DNA from: Tropicimonas sp. IMCC6043
Lineage (GTDB): Bacteria; Pseudomonadota; Alphaproteobacteria; Rhodobacterales; Rhodobacteraceae
Reading direction: 5' to 3'
Length of the DNA stretch: 64,000 nucleotides
Assembly: GCF_004146235.1 (NCBI RefSeq)
Contig: NZ_SELO01000020.1
Coordinates: 1 to 64,000, forward strand
The notes beneath the pieces are model-generated. The model made no database searches and was not told where the DNA came from. It was given only the letters and a program-made list of their open reading frames with translations. This document shows positions 34,065 to 42,474 of this stretch, one piece after another; the first letter of the stretch is position 1, and the number at the start of each line of letters is the position of its first letter. Position numbers and translations under genes: made by a program.

Positions 34065-35504
34065 ATGGAGATGCCGGTTCCTGCTGCGGCGGTGATCGCG
34101 CGCAAGGACAGGATCGTCGCGCGGTTGCGCGAGCTCTTGCCGGGGGATGCGGTAATTTCGGCGCCGGGCGAGCTTCGGGCCTACGAATGCGATGCGCTTG
34201 CGGCCTATGCCTGCCCACCGCTGGCAGCGGTCTTGCCGGGGTCGACCGAGGAGGTCGCCGCGATTCTGCGCCTCTGCCATGCCGAAGGCGTGCCTGTGGT
34301 GCCGCGCGGCGCGGGCACCTCGCTCGCCGGTGGGGCTCTTCCGACGGCCGATTGCGTGATCCTGGGGGTCGCGCGGATGACCGAGGTGCTCGAGATCGAC
34401 ACCGCCAGCCGCTTCATTCGCGTCCAGGCCGGGCGGACCAACCTCTCGGTGTCCGAGGCGGTGGCCGACGCGGATTTCTTCTATGCGCCGGACCCGTCGA
34501 GCCAGCTTGCCTGCGCCATCGCCGGCAATATCGCGATGAACTCGGGCGGTGCGCATTGCCTGAAATACGGGGTGACGACGAACAATCTCCTGGGCGTGAC
34601 CATGGTGCTTATGGACGGCACCGTGGTCGAGCTCGGCGGCGCGCATCTCGATGCCGGCGGCTATGACCTTCTGGGGCTCGTCTGTGGCTCGGAGGGGCAG
34701 CTTGGCGTGGTGACGGAGGCGACCCTGCGCATCCTTCCGAAGCCCGAAGGGGCGCGCCCGGTTCTGATGGGGTTTTCGAGCAACGAGGTCGCGGGGCGCT
34801 GCGTCTCGGACATCATCAAGGCAGGCGTGCTGCCGGTGGCGATCGAGTTCATGGACCGCCCCTGCATCCGCGCCACCGAAGCCTTCTCCGGCGCCGGCTA
34901 TCCCGATTGCGAGGCGCTGCTGATCGTCGAGGTCGAGGGGGCGCCGGCGGAGATCGACGAGCAACTGGCCAAGATCCTCGCCATCGCGCGCAGCCATGAC
35001 CCGGTGGAATTGCGCGAAAGCCGGTCGGAAGAGGAATCGGCCCGGATCTGGCTGGGGCGGAAATCGGCCTTTGGGGCGATGGGGCAGATCGGCGACTACA
35101 TGTGTCTCGACGGCACGATCCCGGTTTCGGCGCTGCCGGAAGTGCTGCGGCGGATCGGCGAGATGAGCCAGGAGTTCGGGCTCCGGGTGGGCAATGTGTT
35201 CCACGCCGGCGACGGCAACATGCACCCGCTGATCCTCTATGACGCCAACAAGCCCGGAGACCTCGAACTCTGCGAGCGCTTCGGAGCGGAGATCCTGAAG
35301 CTCTGCGTCGAGGCAGGCGGGTGCCTCACTGGCGAGCACGGGGTCGGCGTGGAGAAGCGGGAGTTGATGGCGCACCAGTTCGGGCCGCAGGATCTCGAGA
35401 TACAGATGGCGGTGAAGGACGTGTTTGATCCGAAATGGCTGCTGAACCCGGCGAAGGTGTTCCCTCTCGAGGCGTCGGCCGCGCGCCGGGAGTCTCCGGC
35501 ATGA
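34065..35504 (+). CDS. glcD: Glycolate oxidase FAD subunit GlcD
   Basis: 479-residue FAD-linked oxidase of the glycolate dehydrogenase complex, oxidising glycolate to glyoxylate at the inner face of the membrane. The FAD-binding PCMH region is seen in PRGAGTSLAGGALPTAD and PDPSSQLACAIAGNIAMNSG. The C-terminal FAD-oxidase domain includes HAGDGNMHPLI and LTGEHGVGVEK, both standard. The start at 34065 has GGGGAGGA upstream. It begins a three-gene operon with glcE and glcF. Phytoplankton-derived glycolate or photorespiratory-type salvage is the usual source of substrate. Confidence 0.94.
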   Translation: MEMPVPAAAVIARKDRIVARLRELLPGDAVISAPGELRAYECDALAAYACPPLAAVLPGSTEEVAAILRLCHAEGVPVVPRGAGTSLAGGALPTADCVILGVARMTEVLEIDTASRFIRVQAGRTNLSVSEAVADADFFYAPDPSSQLACAIAGNIAMNSGGAHCLKYGVTTNNLLGVTMVLMDGTVVELGGAHLDAGGYDLLGLVCGSEGQLGVVTEATLRILPKPEGARPVLMGFSSNEVAGRCVSDIIKAGVLPVAIEFMDRPCIRATEAFSGAGYPDCEALLIVEVEGAPAEIDEQLAKILAIARSHDPVELRESRSEEESARIWLGRKSAFGAMGQIGDYMCLDGTIPVSALPEVLRRIGEMSQEFGLRVGNVFHAGDGNMHPLILYDANKPGDLELCERFGAEILKLCVEAGGCLTGEHGVGVEKRELMAHQFGPQDLEIQMAVKDVFDPKWLLNPAKVFPLEASAARRESPA

Positions 35505-35589
35505 GGGGGCTGTCTGCCCCCTCTGTGCCTTGCGGCAAATTCACCCCCGAGGATGTGTGCAAGCAGAAAAAGCCGGGACGGTGCGTGGC

Positions 35590-36708
35590 ATGTTGAGACC
35601 GGAAAGCGAGGGCGCATTGGCGGAGATCATCCGCAATGCGGAGGGCCCGCTGGCGATCCGGGGCGGCGGGACGCGGCCGGTTGGGCGTCCGGTTGCGGGC
35701 GAGGATCTGTCCCTGGTCGGGATAGCGGGGATTGCGCTCTACGAGCCCGGGGCGCTGACGCTGGTGGCGGCTGCTGGGACGTCGCTGGCCGCGGCCGAGG
35801 CGGCGCTGGCCGCGGAGGGTCAGCGCCTTGCCTTCGAGCCGATGGATCATCGCGTCCTGCTCGGCACCTCGGGCGAACCGACGATCGGCGGCGTCGTGGC
35901 GGCGAATGTTTCCGGCCCGCGGCGGATCCAGGCCGGTGCCTGCCGCGATAGCCTGCTCGGCCTGCGTTTTGTCGACGGGCGCGGCGAGATCGTCAAGAAC
36001 GGGGGGCGGGTGATGAAGAACGTCACCGGCTACGATCTGGTGAAGCTGCTGGCGGGCAGTCGCGGCACGCTCGGGGTTTTGACGGAGGTCAGCCTGAAGG
36101 TGCTGCCCGCGCCCGAGACGGCGGCAGGGCTGACGATTGCCGGGCTCGGGATCGAAGAGGCGGTGGCGGCGATGTCGGCGGCGCTCGGCTCGCCGTTCGA
36201 GGTGACCGGCGCGGCGCATCTACCGGCGGAGCGCCTCACGCATTTGCGGATCGAGGGGTTCGAGGCCTCCGTGGCCTACCGGGCGCGACGGTTGCAGGCG
36301 GCGATGTCACGCTTCGGTCCGGTGGACATCGAAGACGATACCGGGCGCTTGGCCACCCTTTGGGCCGGGTTGCGTGACGTGGCACCGTTGGCCGGCAAAC
36401 CCGGAGAGGTCTGGAGGATCTCGGTGATGCCCTCTGAGGCGGTGTCCGTGGCAGCGGCCCTTCCGGAGGCGGAGCTGCTGCTCGACTGGGGCGGCGGGCG
36501 GGTCTGGGCGCGGGTTCGGGATGGGTTCGATCTCAGGACGGCACTGGCCGGCATCCGGGGGCATGCGACCCTGGTGAAAGCGTCCGAGACGCGGCGCTCC
36601 GCGGGCGGCGTGTTTCAACCGCAGCCGGCGGCGGTGGGGACGCTGGAGGACGGGCTTCGGTCCCGGTTTGATCCGCGCGGGATCCTGAACACCGGACTGA
36701 TGTCGTAG
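35590..36708 (+). CDS. glcE: Glycolate oxidase FAD-binding subunit GlcE
   Basis: 372-residue subunit with an FAD-binding domain: IRGGGTRP, then GEPTIGGVVAANVSGPRR, as in GlcE. It lacks the long C-terminal FAD-oxidase part of GlcD, as expected. The ATG at 35590 begins at the conserved start MLRPESEGALAEII. The frame extends upstream to 35530, but that sequence is not conserved in character. It follows glcD by 85 nt and is 13 nt ahead of glcF. Confidence 0.92.
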   Translation: MLRPESEGALAEIIRNAEGPLAIRGGGTRPVGRPVAGEDLSLVGIAGIALYEPGALTLVAAAGTSLAAAEAALAAEGQRLAFEPMDHRVLLGTSGEPTIGGVVAANVSGPRRIQAGACRDSLLGLRFVDGRGEIVKNGGRVMKNVTGYDLVKLLAGSRGTLGVLTEVSLKVLPAPETAAGLTIAGLGIEEAVAAMSAALGSPFEVTGAAHLPAERLTHLRIEGFEASVAYRARRLQAAMSRFGPVDIEDDTGRLATLWAGLRDVAPLAGKPGEVWRISVMPSEAVSVAAALPEAELLLDWGGGRVWARVRDGFDLRTALAGIRGHATLVKASETRRSAGGVFQPQPAAVGTLEDGLRSRFDPRGILNTGLMS

Positions 36709-36721
36709 GGAGCTCGGGCGA

Positions 36722-38017
36722 ATGCAGACAAACTTCACCGAGGCCCAGCTGGCCGACCCGGGCATCGCGCGCGCGAACGAGATCCTGCGCGCCTGCGTGC
36801 ATTGCGGCTTCTGCACCGCGACCTGTCCGAGCTACCAGGTGCTTGGCGACGAACTCGACAGCCCGCGGGGACGGATCTACCTGATCAAGGACATGCTGGA
36901 GAACGACCGCCCGGCGGACGCCGATGTTACCCGGCATATCGACCGTTGCCTGGGCTGCCTTGCCTGCATGTCGACCTGTCCCTCGGGGGTGCATTACGCG
37001 CATCTTGTCGATCTCGCGCGGGAGCATATCGAGGACACCTACCGGCGGCCTTTTACCGACCGCGCGTTGCGCTGGCTGCTGGCCCGGATCCTGCCCTATC
37101 CGGGGCGGTTCCGGCTGGCGATGCTGGGCGCGAAGATCGGGCGTCCGTTTCGGCGGTTGCTGCCGGACGCGCGGCTCAGGGCGATGCTCGAGATGGCGCC
37201 GAAGCGGATCCCGCCGGTGAGCCGGAACGACGATCCGCAGGTCTTTGCCGCGCGCGGGGCGCGGCGGATGCGGGTGGCGCTGATGACCGGCTGCGCGCAA
37301 CGGGCGCTCGACACGGACATCAACGACGCCACCATCCGGCTCCTGCGGCGGCTGGGCTGCGAGGTGGTTGTGGCCGAGGGGCAGGGCTGTTGCGGGGCGC
37401 TGACCCACCACATGGGAAAGGGCGACGAAGCGCGGGAGACGGCAGGAAAAAACATCGCGGCCTGGTGGCGGGAGATGCAGGGCGAGGGGCTCGATGCCAT
37501 CGTCATCAACACATCGGGCTGCGGGACGACCGTGAAGGATTACGGGCATCTGTTCCGGGGGCATGTGCTGGCCGAACCCGCGGCGGCGGTGGCGGCGATT
37601 GCGCGGGACGTCTCGGAGGTTCTTGTCGACCTGCTGCCCGAGGCGGCCGCGCCGGAGAAGCTGCGAGTCGCCTATCACGCCGCCTGTTCGCTGCAGCATG
37701 GCCAGCAGGTGAAGACGGCGCCGAAAGTCCTTTTGAAGCGGGCGGGGTTCGAGGTGGTGGAGCCGGCCGACCCGCACCTCTGCTGCGGCTCGGCGGGAAC
37801 CTACAACCTCTTGCAGCCGGAAATCTCCGCCGAATTAAAGGCGCGGAAAGTCCGCACGCTGGAGGCGAAGGCGCCGGAGGTCATCGCGGCGGGAAATATC
37901 GGTTGCATGATGCAGATCGGCGCGGGGACGGAGGTGCCGGTGGTCCACACGGTTGAGCTTCTCGACTGGGCGACGGGCGGGCCGCGGCCGCGCAAGCTCG
38001 ATCCAACGGCATTGTGA
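36722..38017 (+). CDS. glcF: Glycolate oxidase iron-sulfur subunit GlcF
   Basis: 431-residue protein with two [4Fe-4S] clusters near the N-terminus: CVHCGFCTATCP (from residue 25) and CLGCLACMSTCPSG (from about 78). Two Cys-rich CCG motifs follow (CCGALTHHM and CCGSAGTY), typical of GlcF/heterodisulfide reductase-type proteins. It passes electrons from GlcD to the quinone pool. GGGAG precedes the ATG. A 6-bp hairpin follows the stop. Confidence 0.95.
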   Translation: MQTNFTEAQLADPGIARANEILRACVHCGFCTATCPSYQVLGDELDSPRGRIYLIKDMLENDRPADADVTRHIDRCLGCLACMSTCPSGVHYAHLVDLAREHIEDTYRRPFTDRALRWLLARILPYPGRFRLAMLGAKIGRPFRRLLPDARLRAMLEMAPKRIPPVSRNDDPQVFAARGARRMRVALMTGCAQRALDTDINDATIRLLRRLGCEVVVAEGQGCCGALTHHMGKGDEARETAGKNIAAWWREMQGEGLDAIVINTSGCGTTVKDYGHLFRGHVLAEPAAAVAAIARDVSEVLVDLLPEAAAPEKLRVAYHAACSLQHGQQVKTAPKVLLKRAGFEVVEPADPHLCCGSAGTYNLLQPEISAELKARKVRTLEAKAPEVIAAGNIGCMMQIGAGTEVPVVHTVELLDWATGGPRPRKLDPTAL

Positions 38018-38024
38018 GGGCGAG

Positions 38025-38043
38025 GCGGCTTCACAGGAGCCGC
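38025..38043. terminator. Hairpin between convergent glcF and amidohydrolase genes
   Basis: GCGGCT (38025-38030), loop TCACAGG and AGCCGC (38038-38043) make a 6-bp stem in the 37-nt gap between convergent stop codons. No T-run is present on either strand, so it is at best a weak bidirectional terminator. Confidence 0.25.
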
Positions 38044-38054
38044 TCGGCGCCATG

Positions 38055-39398
38055 TCACTCCAGCGTGTTCTTGTAGATCACGCCGTCCTTCATGATGATG
38101 TCGAAATTGGTCTCCGGATCGCTCACGAGGTCGAGATTCTCCAGCGGGTTGCCATCGACAAGGATCATGTCGGCATAGGCACCTTCCTCGATCACGCCGA
38201 GCGGGCCCAAAGGATAGGGCGTGAGCTCGCCGGACAGCGCCAGCAGTTCGGCATTGTCGCAGGTCGCCATCTTTAGTGCTTCGTAGGGTGTGAACCAATT
38301 CTGCAATTTCGCGAGCTGTGCGCCCTGACGTCTGGCGAGATCGGCGCTGAAGAGGGTGTCGGTGCCGAAAGCGATCTTCACCCCCAGCTCCTTGGCCGTG
38401 CGATAGACGAAATCGGTGCCGTCGGTGACGAATTGGTATTTCGCTTTCTGGAAATCGTTCAAGGCAGGCGCGTCCTCGTCATCGAGGAAGGGCTGCATGC
38501 TGAGCCAGGCGCCTTCGTTCTTCATCCGCTGCAATGTTTCGCGAGTCGCCATCTGGCCGTGCTCGATGCTCTTGACGCCGGCGTCGAGGGAGTGATTGAC
38601 GGCCTCGTCATTGATCGCGTGGGTCATCACGTATGTTCCCCAGTTCTCTGCCGCTTCGACAGCCGCTTCGAGTTCCGCATTTGTGAACTGCTTGGTGTGG
38701 ATCGGATCGTAGGAAGACGTCACGCCGCCGCCTGCCGTCAGCTTGATCTGCGTCGCGCCCTGCATCAAATTCTCGCGCACGCGTCTCAGGACTTCGGGTA
38801 CGCCGTCGGCAATGTAGAACATGTCTGACGTTTCCAAGGGATGCAACTTGTCGGGCGTTGCGGGCACGTCCTTGGTCATCCGAAAGTCCTGGTGACCTGC
38901 AGTCTGAGAAATGACGGGTCCGGCGGGGAACACCCTGGGGCCCTCGATCAGGCCTTCGTTGGTTGCGCGAACAATGTCGAACATTGGTCCGCCAGCGTCC
39001 CGAACGGTTGTGAAGCCGCGATAGAGAGTGTCACGCTGTGCAACGGCAGTTTGCAGGTTCCAGTAACCTTCGTTTGTCGCGGCGAGCTGCGGAATTGTTG
39101 CCGTGGCAAATACTCCGTGCCAGTGGGCATCGATCAGGCCGGGCATCAGCACGCGGCCGTCAGCGTCGATGATCGTCGCGAACTCGGGTGGCTCGAGGTC
39201 AGGGCCGATACGGGAAATCAGGTTGCCCGCTACGAAAACGTCCTGACCTTCCAGCAGGTCGGGGGAGCATCCGGTGAAGATCTTCGCGCCACGGATCAGC
39301 ACCGCATTGGGCGTTCCGTCCGAATTGCCGTTCTGGGCATTGGCGTCGGCGGAAATGACGGTAGCAGCGGTGCAGAGGAGAAGTGTCAGGGCGCGCAT
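38055..39398 (-). CDS. Secreted metal-dependent amidohydrolase
   Basis: 447-residue periplasmic hydrolase of the amidohydrolase superfamily. A signal peptide (MRALTLLLCTAATVISADANA) is followed by the beta-sandwich and metal barrel. DAHWHG (His92, His94) is the HxH metal motif on strand one; VMTHAINDEAV and KSIEHGQM supply further histidines; FGTDTLF near residue 340 provides the Asp. Members split cyclic or linear amides, such as prolidase-like dipeptides; the substrate is unknown. The start at 39398 has GGAGG seven nt upstream and matches the signal peptide; an ATG at 39410 is less likely. It converges on glcF. Confidence 0.85.
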   Translation of the reverse strand: MRALTLLLCTAATVISADANAQNGNSDGTPNAVLIRGAKIFTGCSPDLLEGQDVFVAGNLISRIGPDLEPPEFATIIDADGRVLMPGLIDAHWHGVFATATIPQLAATNEGYWNLQTAVAQRDTLYRGFTTVRDAGGPMFDIVRATNEGLIEGPRVFPAGPVISQTAGHQDFRMTKDVPATPDKLHPLETSDMFYIADGVPEVLRRVRENLMQGATQIKLTAGGGVTSSYDPIHTKQFTNAELEAAVEAAENWGTYVMTHAINDEAVNHSLDAGVKSIEHGQMATRETLQRMKNEGAWLSMQPFLDDEDAPALNDFQKAKYQFVTDGTDFVYRTAKELGVKIAFGTDTLFSADLARRQGAQLAKLQNWFTPYEALKMATCDNAELLALSGELTPYPLGPLGVIEEGAYADMILVDGNPLENLDLVSDPETNFDIIMKDGVIYKNTLE

Positions 39399-39647
39399 GA
39401 AAACCTCCATTTGGGGAATGGGTCGCGGTTCAATTTTCACGGCCGGCCGTTGTGATGGAAGAGAAGCCGTTCTCCTCTCCCAATAACCCGGCTCTACGCG
39501 CACCGTATGCGCTGGTGTCTTGTCCTTTAAACGGTGATGTAGAGCGCCCGATCGTTTTGAAAGCGCTGCCTTGCCTTGACTGGGCCAACGCCAGCAATCC
39601 GCGATACCGCCCCTCGCCGGAAAATCCGGCGGATCATGCAGGTCGTC

Positions 39648-39677
39648 GAGGCGTGGGGCGCGCGCGGCCCACGCCTC
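39648..39677 (-). terminator. Strong hairpin after trpS, candidate terminator
   Basis: GAGGCGTGGG (39648-39657) pairs with CCCACGCCTC (39668-39677), a perfect 10-bp stem starting 8 nt beyond the trpS stop. On the minus strand a second hairpin follows: CGCCGG-AAAAT-CCGGCG (39615-39631), whose loop reads ATTTT. There is no long T-run, but two stems in tandem behind a stop codon support termination or 3'-end protection. Confidence 0.5.
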
Positions 39678-39684
39678 TTGCGGA

Positions 39685-40710
39685 TCAGCGTCCCACCAGT
39701 CCGACGATGCGGAAGGTCTCGCTCAGGATCGGCTCGGCGATCTCGCGCGCCTGGTCTGCGCCATGCGCGAGGATGCGGTCGATCTCGGCCGGGTCGGCCA
39801 TGAGGCGCTTCATCTCCGTCGAGATCGGTCCGAGCTTCTCGACCGCGAGGTCCGCCAGTGCCGGCTTGAACCGGCCCCAGCCGGCGCCGGCATACTCTGC
39901 GATAACCTCTTCGTCAGTCCGACCGGAGAGGCCGGCATAGATGTCGACGAGGTTCTTCGCCTCCGGACGGCCGGCGAGATCCTCCATCGACTCAGGGAGC
40001 GGCTCAGGGTCGGTCTTGGCCTTCTTGAACTTCTTCGCGATCGTGTCGGCATCGTCTGTCATGTTGATGCGTTCCATGTCGCTCTCGCCCGACTTCGACA
40101 TCTTCTTGGTGCCGTCGCGCAGGTTCATCACCCGCGTTGCCGGGCCCTCGATCACCGGTTCGGTCTCGGGGAAGAAGGCGACCTTGAAGTCGTGGTTGAA
40201 TTTCTGCGCAATGTCGCGCGTCAATTCCACATGCTGCTTCTGGTCCTCGCCCACGGGCACGTGGGTGGCGTGATAGAGCAGGATGTCTGAGGCCATGAGC
40301 GCTGGATAGGCATAGAGGCCGAGCGAAGCCTTCTCGGCGTTCTCGCCGGCCTTGTCCTTGAACTGGGTCATCCGGTTCATCCAGCCCATCCGCGCGACGC
40401 AGCTGAAGATCCAGCCGAGCTCGGTATGGGCCGAGACCTGGCTCTGGTTGAAAAGGATGGACTTCGTGGGATCGATTCCGGAAGCGAGATAGCCCGCGGC
40501 GACCTCGCGGGTGGCCGAGTGCAGGACGGCCGGGTCCTGCCAGACGGTGATCGCGTGCAGGTCGACCACGCAATAGATCGTCTCGTGGGTGCCGGCTTCC
40601 TGCCAGTCCACGAACCGCTTGATGGCGCCGAGGTAATTGCCGAGGGTCAGGCCCCCGGAGGGCTTGATCCCGGAAAAGACGCGCGGGGTGAACGAAGGCT
40701 CTTCGGACAT
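39685..40710 (-). CDS. trpS: Tryptophanyl-tRNA synthetase
   Basis: 341-residue class I synthetase that charges tRNA-Trp. The HIGH-equivalent motif is GNYLG within [14 protein letters not shown] (17-30), and the KMSKS loop is at 203-207 (KKMSKSGES). The length is normal for bacteria. Tandem hairpins follow the stop. It is divergent from the rhomboid gene, 73 nt between the starts. Confidence 0.97.
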   Translation of the reverse strand: MSEEPSFTPRVFSGIKPSGGLTLGNYLGAIKRFVDWQEAGTHETIYCVVDLHAITVWQDPAVLHSATREVAAGYLASGIDPTKSILFNQSQVSAHTELGWIFSCVARMGWMNRMTQFKDKAGENAEKASLGLYAYPALMASDILLYHATHVPVGEDQKQHVELTRDIAQKFNHDFKVAFFPETEPVIEGPATRVMNLRDGTKKMSKSGESDMERINMTDDADTIAKKFKKAKTDPEPLPESMEDLAGRPEAKNLVDIYAGLSGRTDEEVIAEYAGAGWGRFKPALADLAVEKLGPISTEMKRLMADPAEIDRILAHGADQAREIAEPILSETFRIVGLVGR

Positions 40711-40783
40711 GTCGGGCTCCGGCTGGAAATTCGGACTTCGCTCGCTTACCCATGCAGGGAAATCGCGTCAACCGGAGGCCGCC

Positions 40784-41470
40784 ATGCAGCCCGATCACGA
40801 CAGCCCGTTCAATTCGATCCCGCCCGTGGTGGTGGCGCTTGTGCTGGCGCTTTTCGGCGTAGAGATCCTGTTCTTCCTGTCGCGGAACGGACTTTTTGGC
40901 GGCATGCGCGGCGGTGACGACCTGCGCTATCTCGCGATCCAGGATTTCGCATTTTCGGCGGAGGCCCTGCAGTGGATGATCGAAACATCGCGATGGCCGT
41001 TTGATTTCCTCAAGCGCTTCGTCACCTATCTCTTCATCCACGGCTCCTTCGTTCATGTCACGATGGTCTGCGTCTTCGTGCTCGCGCTCGGCAAGATGGT
41101 GGGCGAGACCTTCCGGCAATGGACGGTGCTGGTGATCTTCTTCGGTTCCGGCATCGCCGGCGCGCTGGCCTTCGGGCTGGTCTCGGGGCAGGGCGACTGG
41201 CTCTTCGGCGGGTATCCGGGGGCCTACGGGTTGATCGGCGCCTTCACCTTCATCCTCTGGGTCGGCTACGGGCGCTCGGGGCAGAACCAGCTTCAGGCGT
41301 TCCGGCTGATCGGATTCCTAATGGGGATCCAGCTCATCTTCGGTTTCCTGTTCGGCGCGAACAAGGACTGGGTGGCGGAACTGGCGGGGTTCGGCGCGGG
41401 CTTCGTGCTGTCGGGGATCGTGCAACCGGGCGGCTGGGCGGCGCTCCTTCGAACGATGCGGCAACGCTAG
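40784..41470 (+). CDS. Rhomboid-family membrane protein lacking catalytic residues
   Basis: 228-residue membrane protein with about six helices and the rhomboid layout. The segment FIHGSFVHVTMVCVFVLALG (85-104) corresponds to the His-containing helix two. In active rhomboids the protease motif is GxSG; here it reads GAYG, so the nucleophilic Ser is Tyr148. The catalytic His of the AHxxGxxxG helix is Glu199 (AELAGFGAG, 198-206). The helper Asn of helix two is also absent. It is therefore a rhomboid fold without protease chemistry, comparable in principle to iRhoms or derlins. The ATG at 40784 has CGGAGG upstream. It is divergent from trpS. Confidence 0.82.
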   Translation: MQPDHDSPFNSIPPVVVALVLALFGVEILFFLSRNGLFGGMRGGDDLRYLAIQDFAFSAEALQWMIETSRWPFDFLKRFVTYLFIHGSFVHVTMVCVFVLALGKMVGETFRQWTVLVIFFGSGIAGALAFGLVSGQGDWLFGGYPGAYGLIGAFTFILWVGYGRSGQNQLQAFRLIGFLMGIQLIFGFLFGANKDWVAELAGFGAGFVLSGIVQPGGWAALLRTMRQR

Positions 41471-41612
41471 CGCAGAGCGATCCGGGGCGCAGAAACCTCA
41501 AGACCCTATCAATCTGCGGCAAAAGCTGTTTGGATCGGGTGGACGTTGACCGAAACGCCGGGCGTGCGAACATGCGCCCTGGTCAGCCGCCCCTGATTGT
41601 CACCCGGAGCCA

Positions 41613-42461
41613 ATGATGCAACTGCGACTGGGGTGCCGGCTTTCGTTCGATCTGCCGGCGCCGACACCGATGATTCTTCTTCTCAACGTGCACTATTCCC
41701 GCGCGAGCGACCTGGTGCGGCCGGACCTGCTGGTGACGGAGCCCGCGGTGCCGGTCGAGGCCTATCGCGACGGTTTCGGCAACTGGTGCAACCGGCTGGT
41801 TGCGCCGGCCGGAGGGATGGTGGTGTCGACCGATGGCATCATCCGCGACGCCGGGACCCCCGACCCGGTCGATCGCTTGGCCGGGCAGACGCCGGTGGAG
41901 CAGATGCCGGTCGAGCTATTGAACTTCCTGCTGCCAAGCCGCTATTGCGAAAGCGACGTCCTGTCGGATTTCGCCTGGGAAAGGTTCGGATCCGGGCCCC
42001 AGGGTTGGGACCGGGTGCAGGCCATCTGCGACTTCGTGCATGATCACGTAAGCTTCGGCTACGAGCATTCCCGACCGACCCGGACGGCCGTCGAAACCCT
42101 GAACGAAGCCGTCGGTGTCTGTCGCGATTTTGCCCATCTGGCCGTAGCGCTCTGCCGATGCCTCAACATTCCGGCGCGCTATTGTACCGGATACGTGAGC
42201 GATATCGGTCAGCCGCCCCCCTATGCGCCGATGGATTTCGCCGCCTGGATGGAGGTCCATCTCGGCGGAAAGTGGTGGGTCTTCGATCCGCGCAACAATG
42301 ACATCCGCCGCGGTCGCGTATTGATCGCGCGTGGCCGGGATGCAGCGGACGTACCGCTGACCCACAGTTTCGGCAAGCATGAGCTGAAGGATTTCAAGGT
42401 CTGGATCGACAGAAGCGACGACGGCGCGGCCGCATTCGACGAACCGGTTCGGCCGATCTGA
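41613..42461 (+). CDS. Transglutaminase-like cysteine peptidase/amidase
   Basis: 282-residue protein with a transglutaminase-like core. The triad is legible: Cys170 (GVCRDFAHLAVAL), His216 (WMEVHLGGKWWV) and Asp225 (FDPRNN). The N-terminal part (about 1-110) is the usual beta-sandwich leader of this family. No signal peptide is seen, so it is cytosolic. The family hydrolyses or cross-links amide bonds; the substrate is unknown. Adjacent ATGs at 41613 and 41616 are both usable. It converges on murJ with 13 nt between the stops. Confidence 0.85.
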   Translation: MMQLRLGCRLSFDLPAPTPMILLLNVHYSRASDLVRPDLLVTEPAVPVEAYRDGFGNWCNRLVAPAGGMVVSTDGIIRDAGTPDPVDRLAGQTPVEQMPVELLNFLLPSRYCESDVLSDFAWERFGSGPQGWDRVQAICDFVHDHVSFGYEHSRPTRTAVETLNEAVGVCRDFAHLAVALCRCLNIPARYCTGYVSDIGQPPPYAPMDFAAWMEVHLGGKWWVFDPRNNDIRRGRVLIARGRDAADVPLTHSFGKHELKDFKVWIDRSDDGAAAFDEPVRPI

Positions 42462-42474
42462 CACCGCCCGGCTG

